DNA from: an uncultured Porphyromonadaceae bacterium
GTDB taxonomy: Bacteria; Bacteroidota; Bacteroidia; Bacteroidales; Muribaculaceae
Length of the DNA stretch: 14,359 nt
Assembly: GCA_947176355.1 (NCBI GenBank)
Contig: CAMWQY010000030.1
Location: 1 to 14,359, forward strand
Direction of reading: 5' to 3'
In this document: piece after piece, positions 1-5,422 of the stretch
How positions within the stretch are numbered: position 1 is the first letter of the stretch
How the letters are laid out: every line of letters starts with the position of its first letter
Translations under genes and position numbers: made by a program
The notes under the pieces: generated by a model
Told to the model about the DNA's origin: nothing
Databases searched by the model: none
Seen by the model: the letters and a program-made list of their open reading frames with translations, nothing else

Positions 1-62
1 GCTTCAATGGGGAAGGTCTGCACGCCAACCGCCTCCAGTGCCAATTGGCAGTAACATTCTAA
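1..62 (+). CDS. Possible 3' end of an outer-membrane beta-barrel protein (partial)
   Basis: In the third forward frame the first 62 bases read FNGEGLHANRLQCQLAVTF followed by TAA at 60-62. The last nine residues alternate hydrophobic and polar and end in phenylalanine, which is the usual C-terminal beta-signal of outer-membrane beta-barrels. The gene would run tail to tail with the regulator that follows, with one base between the two stop codons. Only 19 codons are visible, and another frame also reaches a stop here (TAA at 52-54), so the call is tentative. A perfect 12-bp palindrome (TGCCAATTGGCA, 39-50) lies inside the segment; it has no loop or T-run and is probably not a terminator. Confidence 0.35.
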   Translation, partial: FNGEGLHANRLQCQLAVTF

Positions 63-63
63 A

Positions 64-1773
64 CTATTTTACAAGAGCGCGCAGGAAATCCTCGAGCGAG
101 TCATCGCCCGACAGTCCAAAGCGTTGCCTAAGACGTCGTTTAGCCTGCCGCAAAGCACCCGGCGTGACATTCAAGATGCCGCATACCTGTTGGCTTGAAA
201 GACCCATATATAGATATGTGCATAGCCGTATGTTGTTTGGCGATATTGTAGGCGACAGTGCTTTCAGACGTTCGGCGAATTCGGGACTTACCTCGGCAAA
301 GGCTTTTTCGAAAGCCATCATCTCTTCCTTCCCTGCAAAATGCATCTTGATGTTGGTCTCTATCTCAGTTAGGTCTTTCGCAGACACGCTACCCTCAAGC
401 CTAAGTCGAGCAGTCTCTTCCTTTACCTTATCGAGCACCTTCTCCGACTCTTCTCTGGAGAGCGACATGGCAAGAATCTGACGTTCCATCTTCTCGGCCT
501 CCAACTGGAGGCCGATTGTCTTTATCTTGTTGCGATGACGTATCCACTGGACGGCGATCAAAGATAGCAGAAGGAGGATGACGAGGGATACTGCGACAGT
601 GTAATGCCTACTCTCTATAGCTTGTCTCTCACGCTCCGCTTCGGCCTCGTGCTGACGCAGAGCGTTGACGCGCTCGAGATATTCTTTCTTCTCGGGGTCG
701 TTGTTTTTATTGATAGAATCATTTGCCGCTATACATCTTCTAAGGGCTCTCAAGGCTTCCCTGTCTTTACCGATTGACTCGAGATACCGTGAATAAACTC
801 CATATACCTCTTTCTGAAAATCCCAATCATTGACTTCTGTCCCATACCCAAGTGTGAAATAATATGCGGCAGAGTCCGGACGGCCTGTTCTCATGTAGTG
901 AGCGCAGAGCAAAGCCTCATACAGTGCCTTTGTCTCCGAAAACGGCTCTTTCAGTTCAGGATATTCCGACAATATATTGACAATATGATATCCTTCGAAT
1001 AGAGAAGCGCTGTCTTTAAAGAAACAATGGCGGTTTCGAAGCAGGATTTCCCTTGTGAAAAGATCACCGGTAGCATCACTGTCTGCCAGCAGCGCATCTA
1101 TTTTCGTACGTCCCTCATCAAGATATCCGGCACGGCAAAGCACTGTCGGCTCGTTAAGACGAACATTAACGCGTCGCATTTCCCTGCCGGATTTGGTATA
1201 CAGGGAATCAGCCATCTGAAGATAGTAAAGGGCGAGATTCGGAGAGTTGACATACTGAAGGCTGTTTGACAAAAGCACTGCAATGTTACCAGCCTGTGGA
1301 AGGTCTCCTATCTCACGGTAGTAGTCAAGAGAGGCCAGAAGTTCCTTAAATGTCTCAATCGTCTTCAATCGGAAGTATGGATTGTCGAAATCCATCAATC
1401 TATGTAGTATATATTCGTCAGGCGCAGCCATTTCCGCAGCTTTCCTCACACTGTCTATAATTGTCTTTACCATATCAGGAGATCCATCCACCATATATTT
1501 ATAGACCTTCCAGTAGTCTGCACAAGCCCGGGCGTCGATCCCATTCTGCCCTTTCAGGTCATTTGCAATGCTCTTCATGGAATCTACTATCAGCTGCAGT
1601 CTGTCGGGATCCGTAGCTATGAAATACATATTTTCCGCCGCCATAGTCAGCGAATCGAAGGCAGGCGTGATCGACGGCCATCCATACGGAGCGACCGTAG
1701 ATGCGTGACGGCGGCAACCTTGCGACAATGCCAATGCCGTCAGCAGAGCGATGAGTGTGACTAAATGTTTCAT
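64..1773 (-). CDS. Membrane-anchored TPR / LuxR-like HTH transcriptional regulator, probable controller of the fimbrial operon
   Basis: A 569-residue protein of the Bacteroidetes type that joins a periplasmic helical-repeat sensor to a cytoplasmic DNA-binding domain. Residues 1-20 form a lipoprotein signal (lipobox LSQG-Cys20). Residues about 40-365 are helical and TPR-like, with phrases such as ALYYLQMADSLYTKSG and REALRALRRCIAANDSI. A transmembrane helix lies at about 391-410, followed by a charged coiled coil (about 415-460). The C-terminus (about 503-555) has the LuxR-type pattern: LSPTISPNNIRLCTYLYMGL, then SSQQVCGILNVTPGALRQAK as the helix-turn-helix. It has no receiver or kinase domain. 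Arginines after Cys20 and the transmembrane helix suggest an inner-membrane protein with its repeats in the periplasm. It is divergent from the fimbrial operon across 147 bp, so control of that operon is the natural inference; the ligand is unknown. Start chosen because it gives an exact lipoprotein signal. Confidence 0.85.
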   Translation of the reverse strand: MKHLVTLIALLTALALSQGCRRHASTVAPYGWPSITPAFDSLTMAAENMYFIATDPDRLQLIVDSMKSIANDLKGQNGIDARACADYWKVYKYMVDGSPDMVKTIIDSVRKAAEMAAPDEYILHRLMDFDNPYFRLKTIETFKELLASLDYYREIGDLPQAGNIAVLLSNSLQYVNSPNLALYYLQMADSLYTKSGREMRRVNVRLNEPTVLCRAGYLDEGRTKIDALLADSDATGDLFTREILLRNRHCFFKDSASLFEGYHIVNILSEYPELKEPFSETKALYEALLCAHYMRTGRPDSAAYYFTLGYGTEVNDWDFQKEVYGVYSRYLESIGKDREALRALRRCIAANDSINKNNDPEKKEYLERVNALRQHEAEAERERQAIESRHYTVAVSLVILLLLSLIAVQWIRHRNKIKTIGLQLEAEKMERQILAMSLSREESEKVLDKVKEETARLRLEGSVSAKDLTEIETNIKMHFAGKEEMMAFEKAFAEVSPEFAERLKALSPTISPNNIRLCTYLYMGLSSQQVCGILNVTPGALRQAKRRLRQRFGLSGDDSLEDFLRALVK

Positions 1774-1777
1774 ACTG

Positions 1778-1809
1778 CAAAATTACAACGATAGCATGTG
1801 TTATGCAAG
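1778..1809 (-). promoter_or_regulatory. Bacteroidetes-type promoter for the regulator gene
   Basis: On the minus strand, TAATTTTG (1785 to 1778) matches the -7 consensus TAnnTTTG. CTTG (1809 to 1806) is one base off the -33 consensus TTTG, with a 20-nt spacer. The -7 box ends only four bases before the start codon, so transcription would begin at or beside the ATG, giving a leaderless or nearly leaderless mRNA. Confidence 0.55.
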
Positions 1810-1838
1810 TGTTACATGTGAATGTCACGATTTGTAAC
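1798..1838. promoter_or_regulatory. Candidate shared operator between the divergent promoters
   Basis: An inverted repeat GTTACA (1811-1816) / TGTAAC (1833-1838) encloses a shorter dyad TGTGA (1817-1821) / TCACG (1825-1829). A direct repeat GTGTTA occurs at 1798-1803 and 1809-1814, 11 bp apart, about one helical turn. The outer inverted repeat lies between the two opposed -33 elements (1806-1809 and 1847-1850), a suitable place for a regulator controlling both directions. Function is inferred from position and symmetry only. Confidence 0.4.
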
Positions 1839-1846
1839 GCCTTAAA

Positions 1847-1879
1847 TTTGGACTATAACGCTGTCCGCATCTACTTTTG
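1847..1879 (+). promoter_or_regulatory. Bacteroidetes-type promoter for the fimbrial operon
   Basis: TTTG at 1847-1850 and TACTTTTG at 1872-1879 match the -33 (TTTG) and -7 (TAnnTTTG) elements exactly, with a 21-nt spacer. Transcription should begin near 1884-1887, leaving a leader of about 35 nt before the ATG at 1921. It is the best promoter match noticed in the window. Confidence 0.75.
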
Positions 1880-1920
1880 CAACCGAATTTCCAATCTCAC
1901 CATAATTTCAGCCTTACATC

Positions 1921-3105
1921 ATGACTTATCTCACCGGCATACATCAAGGAATACTCCGCTTCCTCATCACTATGACATACATCGTGACGGCAGTCGGTGT
2001 GTGTGGCGCGCATGGTATGGACACCATTCAATTAGAGATACATTATCCAGTGGCAAAATACGCCTTCATACCTGATTTCAGAGACAACCGCGGAATAATA
2101 GACAGTCTCGGAATGGTTCTTAAGCATGCCTCCCCCTTGAGGATAGACATCGTGTCAAGTTCATCTCCGGAGGGGAACGCAAAGTTCAATCAGCGTCTTT
2201 CAGAACGACGCACGGCTACCGCCCTCAAATTACTATCATCGGTCTCCGGAATGACGACAGATAGCCTTACTTACTACTCCGGAGGAGCAGACTGGACCGG
2301 ATTAACCCCATATATGGAAAAGATCACACGCCAACGCAAATTGAGAAGACTTGACGGAGGGACAGCGTGGCGCCATTTGAAGGATTCCGTCTTCCCTAAT
2401 CTGAGGGTATCGCGTATCACCATCGTCACACGCGGCCCGCTTATGCTCCTTGAGGAAGAAGCGTCCGACTACTATGCTACAGCGGCAGAGTCACCCACCG
2501 GACACAATCTCCTATCTTACGTTTATCCGGACAGGTACGAGCCGAGAGGATGGAAGCCATGCTTGTCACGAATCACCGGGGCACTGCGCAGCAACCTTCT
2601 CTACGACATTGCTACCATGCCCAACTTAGGAATAGAGCTGGCAATTCCCCACGGATGGTCTGTTGGGTTGAACTGCATATATGCCTGGTGGGGTGGGCAA
2701 AGGCATGCCCGCTATCTGCGACTGCAGATCTGGGAACTTTTCGCACGTCGCTACTTCGGACAGTGCGAGCTGACAGGATGGCACATAGGTCTCTACGCAC
2801 AGATAGGACGCTACGATATATGCCTCAACGGCAATGGATACCTCAGTGGATACTCCGGCGCGACATTCTTCCAACGCCCTACCCTGGGGGGAGGCTTGGA
2901 TGCCGGCTATGCCATGCGACTCACCCAAAAGCTCAACCTTGACTTCACTGTGGGAGTAGGAGTGCTGTCCGGACAGTATCAGACTTATACTGCAACACCG
3001 GGACACCATAGCGTATGGCAGTCGACGCGCCAACGTCGCTATTTCGGACCGTCGAAAGCAGAGATAGCCCTCGTATGGCTTTTCGGGAAAGGAGGTGAGA
3101 AATGA
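1921..3105 (+). CDS. OmpA-like / DUF3575 outer-membrane protein, first gene of the fimbrial operon
   Basis: A 394-residue exported protein. Residues 1-32 form a signal peptide ending near VCGAHG. Residues about 36-125 resemble an OmpA-type domain, with SSSSPEGNAKFNQRLSERRT (79-98) matching the SPEG....N..LS..RA pattern of Bacteroidetes OmpA-like proteins. Residues about 215-390 match DUF3575, a predicted outer-membrane barrel: SNLLYDIATMPNLGIELAI, a WSVGLNCIYAWW strand, and alternating hydrophobic strands to the end (EIALVWLFGKGG). DUF3575 genes often head fimbrillin loci in Bacteroidales, where a role in anchoring or assembly is assumed but, to my knowledge, not proven. The next gene overlaps by 4 bp, so the two are translationally coupled. 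An internal start at 1972 would leave a shorter signal peptide and is less likely. Confidence 0.8.
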   Translation: MTYLTGIHQGILRFLITMTYIVTAVGVCGAHGMDTIQLEIHYPVAKYAFIPDFRDNRGIIDSLGMVLKHASPLRIDIVSSSSPEGNAKFNQRLSERRTATALKLLSSVSGMTTDSLTYYSGGADWTGLTPYMEKITRQRKLRRLDGGTAWRHLKDSVFPNLRVSRITIVTRGPLMLLEEEASDYYATAAESPTGHNLLSYVYPDRYEPRGWKPCLSRITGALRSNLLYDIATMPNLGIELAIPHGWSVGLNCIYAWWGGQRHARYLRLQIWELFARRYFGQCELTGWHIGLYAQIGRYDICLNGNGYLSGYSGATFFQRPTLGGGLDAGYAMRLTQKLNLDFTVGVGVLSGQYQTYTATPGHHSVWQSTRQRRYFGPSKAEIALVWLFGKGGEK

Positions 3106-4073
3106 GACCTTGCATAGCAATCCTTACACTTCTGTCTGCAGCCATCCTTGCAGGATGCCAGCGCCAGCAGGAACTCTGTTTCGACCATGACCGCCACGAG
3201 AGAATCCCTATGGACGTGGAATTTGACTGGAGCGAACATCCAGAAGCGAATCCGGCAACGATGAGCCTCTACCTCTTCCCTGAAGACGGACGCCCATCGA
3301 TCAGGTATGAGTTCAACGGTCGCGACGGAGGTCGCATCCTCGTGCCGGCCGGTCGCTACACAGCGATCGCACTCAATTCTGACACGGAGGAGATTCTCGT
3401 GGAGGAGTCCGACCGGCTTGAGACATTCCGCGTGCGCCTACGCGATGCCTACGAGCTACAGGGACTTTCCATGAGGGCTGCTGAAGTACCACGTGCACCG
3501 GGAGCAGAAGGGGAACGCATGGTCTGCGCTCCCACTAAGCTATGGAGGGTAAGGAGTGACGGACTTTTCGCCGACGAGGGAACGGAGGAAGTTAAGAAAT
3601 TCAGGATGTGTCCCACCGAGGCGATATGCCACTACACAGTGAGGATCGACTCAGTTGAGAACATCGGAGGAGTTGCATCGGTCAGTGCCACCTTGTCGGG
3701 AATGGCCGGCGGGATGCTCCTCCATGACGGTACGCTGACCGACGAGACAGTGACAATACCTTTCGAGATAGCATCGGACGGAGAAGCTTCGCTGAGCGGC
3801 TCCTGGATGACCTTGGGCCATTGTGGACACTCACGCTGGCGCACGGACATCGATCCCTCAACAACTAAACACATTTTCACAGTATATGCAATTCTCGCCG
3901 ACGGATCGAGATGGTATCACAACTACACGGTCACCGATCAGGTCCACGACTCCGACCCTGACAAATGCGACATAGTTCTCGACAGGCTGAGCTTGCCTAA
4001 GGCTATGAGCGGAGGAGGATTCGACATATCGGTCGGCGAATGGCAGACAGTCACCCAGCTGATTCCCATGTAG
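3102..4073 (+). CDS. DUF5119-family fimbrial lipoprotein
   Basis: A 323-residue lipoprotein with signal LSAAILAG-Cys19. The mature N-terminal half carries features I associate with DUF5119: a strand MSLYLFPEDGRPSIRYEF, a glycine turn, then VPAGRYTAIALNSDTEEI. The second half is beta-rich (for example ICHYTVRIDSVENIGGVASV and HIFTVYAILADGSRWYHNYT) and ends in a strand near VGEWQTVTQL. Architecture and position recall the FimB/Mfa2-type anchor subunits of type V pili, which limit fibre length and fix it to the outer membrane; that role is inferred, not shown. It overlaps the preceding DUF3575 gene by ATGA and precedes the fimbrillin gene by 60 bp. Confidence 0.75.
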   Translation: MRPCIAILTLLSAAILAGCQRQQELCFDHDRHERIPMDVEFDWSEHPEANPATMSLYLFPEDGRPSIRYEFNGRDGGRILVPAGRYTAIALNSDTEEILVEESDRLETFRVRLRDAYELQGLSMRAAEVPRAPGAEGERMVCAPTKLWRVRSDGLFADEGTEEVKKFRMCPTEAICHYTVRIDSVENIGGVASVSATLSGMAGGMLLHDGTLTDETVTIPFEIASDGEASLSGSWMTLGHCGHSRWRTDIDPSTTKHIFTVYAILADGSRWYHNYTVTDQVHDSDPDKCDIVLDRLSLPKAMSGGGFDISVGEWQTVTQLIPM

Positions 4074-4133
4074 GAAATATCAACAAACACATAAGTCAAC
4101 TAACAACAATCATTCATTTAAAACTTCAACAGC
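4074..4133 (+). other. G-poor, unstructured leader before the fimbrillin gene
   Basis: The 60 bases between the DUF5119 and fimbrillin genes are rich in A and C with very few G, so they can form almost no secondary structure. No promoter of the TTTG / TAnnTTTG class and no Shine-Dalgarno sequence is present. Such open, A-rich leaders are usual before strongly translated Bacteroidetes genes, which fits a major structural subunit read from the upstream promoter. Confidence 0.4.
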
Positions 4134-5348
4134 ATGAAAAAATCAGTATTCCTGACATCAGCGGCACTTCTTGCGCTGGTGTCCTGCTCAGAAGACGAGA
4201 TTAAACAGGTCAACCGGGGCCATGCCATCGATTTCCGTGCCGTGACAGCGTCACGCGCCATAGAGACTACCATGACGAACCTAAAATCGTTCTATGTCAC
4301 AGCGTTTGACGGTGCCAACATCTACGACGGCATTCAGGACGCGGCATTCGCCAACACCGGAGGATACTTCCTCTCCGAGACACTTCATTATTGGCCTGAA
4401 GACGAAAATAAGGTGCTCTCTTTCGCTGCCTACTCTCCCGCTATGACCGATAAAGGGGGCTTCCTTAACGGCAATTTGTCGCTTACCGGATCCGGGCTGA
4501 CCCTTTCGGGCTTCGCCCCACGCTACGACCTTTCGAAGCAGATCGACTTCATACATGCCTTCGGCACGGGCAGCAAAAAGCATGATGAGAAGACGGGAGT
4601 GGCTCTCAATTTCTCACACGCACTATCACAGATAGAAGTGAAGGCCATGAACGGCGGCACGAATCAATTCACCATAGCCGGAGTCAAGATAGTGGGAGCA
4701 ATGAATGCCGGAGACTATGATAACGCCTACGGCTGGAATACAGCAGGTAAGACCAAAGGAAGCTACAAGGTCCTTCTCGACAATCCTATCGTACTCAAGA
4801 AGCAGCCCCAGGCACAGTCACTTATGGCAGAGTCCGGGACCGCTATGCTCATTCCCCAACGTCTGACGGCATGGAAGACAGATGACGAGAACAATACAGC
4901 CGGAGGCGCCTACATAGCAGTGAAAGTCAATATCAAGGACAACGATGGCAAACTACTTTTCCCCCGCGACAATGACGAAAACGCCTATGGATGGGTAGCC
5001 GTGCCGATCTCGACTCATTGGGAAGCAGGCAAGAAATACGTCTATACACTTGACTTCGCTACCGGTGCAGGCGTAGTAGCACCTCCAACAGGTGGCGAAA
5101 ACCAGTTTGACCCGGGACTCCCCGGCGACAAGAATGACAAGGACCATCCGAAGAACGATAACGACGACTCCAACGACAACGGCGACGATGACGAAAAGAA
5201 GCCGGGTGGCAGCGGACAGGGAGAGGATCCGGAAAATGACCCCGAGGTGCCCAAGCCAGGCGATACCATTCTCGATACCCCCATAATGTTCAAGGTGACT
5301 GTAACAGAATGGACAGAGATAGCCGAGAATCCATCCACCATACTCTAA
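4134..5348 (+). CDS. Fimbrillin-family lipoprotein, probable major fimbrial subunit, with acidic linker
   Basis: A 404-residue protein starting with a lipoprotein signal (ALLALVS-Cys18). Residues about 30-310 form the fimbrillin (Mfa-like) fold: an early Arg-Ala site in TASRAIET (Arg41), the strand FYVTAFDG, the HYWPEDENKVLSFAAYSP element usual in this family, NFSHALSQIEVKA, TAMLIPQRL, and HWEAGKKYVYTLDF. Instead of passing quickly to the last strand, the chain enters a linker at about 319-378 made mostly of Asp, Asn, Gly, Lys, Pro and Glu, and only then reaches the terminal strand MFKVTVTEWTEI (385-396). In type V pili, subunits are lipoproteins cleaved near the N-terminus by an arginine protease, and the C-terminal strand takes part in polymerisation. 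Position after DUF3575 and DUF5119 and before the large tip-like gene supports a shaft-subunit role. Confidence 0.82.
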   Translation: MKKSVFLTSAALLALVSCSEDEIKQVNRGHAIDFRAVTASRAIETTMTNLKSFYVTAFDGANIYDGIQDAAFANTGGYFLSETLHYWPEDENKVLSFAAYSPAMTDKGGFLNGNLSLTGSGLTLSGFAPRYDLSKQIDFIHAFGTGSKKHDEKTGVALNFSHALSQIEVKAMNGGTNQFTIAGVKIVGAMNAGDYDNAYGWNTAGKTKGSYKVLLDNPIVLKKQPQAQSLMAESGTAMLIPQRLTAWKTDDENNTAGGAYIAVKVNIKDNDGKLLFPRDNDENAYGWVAVPISTHWEAGKKYVYTLDFATGAGVVAPPTGGENQFDPGLPGDKNDKDHPKNDNDDSNDNGDDDEKKPGGSGQGEDPENDPEVPKPGDTILDTPIMFKVTVTEWTEIAENPSTIL

Positions 5349-5368
5349 AGCATCAATACAACACTACA

Positions 5369-5398
5369 ATTCGGTCGGAAATGAATCTCCGGCCGAAT
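5369..5398 (+). promoter_or_regulatory. Intercistronic hairpin between fimbrillin and tip genes
   Basis: ATTCGGTCGG (5369-5378) and CCGGCCGAAT (5389-5398) pair over 10 bp with one G-U pair, leaving a 10-nt loop. No T-run follows. In the 74-bp gap between subunit and tip genes, such a stem could protect the 3' end of the upstream message or terminate part of the transcripts, making tip mRNA scarcer than subunit mRNA. The structure is read directly; the role is inferred. Confidence 0.55.
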
Positions 5399-5422
5399 AC
5401 CAATATAAACCAAAGCTTGATT

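Noticed and set aside
39-50. Palindrome TGCCAATTGGCA as a bidirectional terminator
   Set aside because: A continuous palindrome leaves no loop after folding, the stem would be very short, and no T-run follows.
38-481. 147-residue forward open frame antisense to the regulator C-terminus
   Set aside because: It is rich in Ser and Arg with no recognisable motif, and it covers the conserved HTH-coding region of the opposite strand.
1817-1829. CRP/Fnr-type binding site (TGTGA...TCAC)
   Set aside because: The half-sites are only 3 bp apart, not 6, so it does not fit a CRP site. It is kept only as part of the dyad region.
1774-1920. Invertible promoter for fimbrial phase variation
   Set aside because: No long inverted repeats flank the promoter and no recombinase gene is in the window. 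The short dyads are too small and too close together.
2626-3120. 164-residue reverse open frame inside the DUF3575 gene
   Set aside because: It is the shadow of a well-supported coding region with a promoter and operon context on the plus strand.
5309-5422. N-terminal extension of the tip protein from the upstream ATG
   Set aside because: It would overlap the fimbrillin gene, cover the intercistronic hairpin and bury the lipoprotein signal. The ATG at 5423 gives a proper signal peptide.
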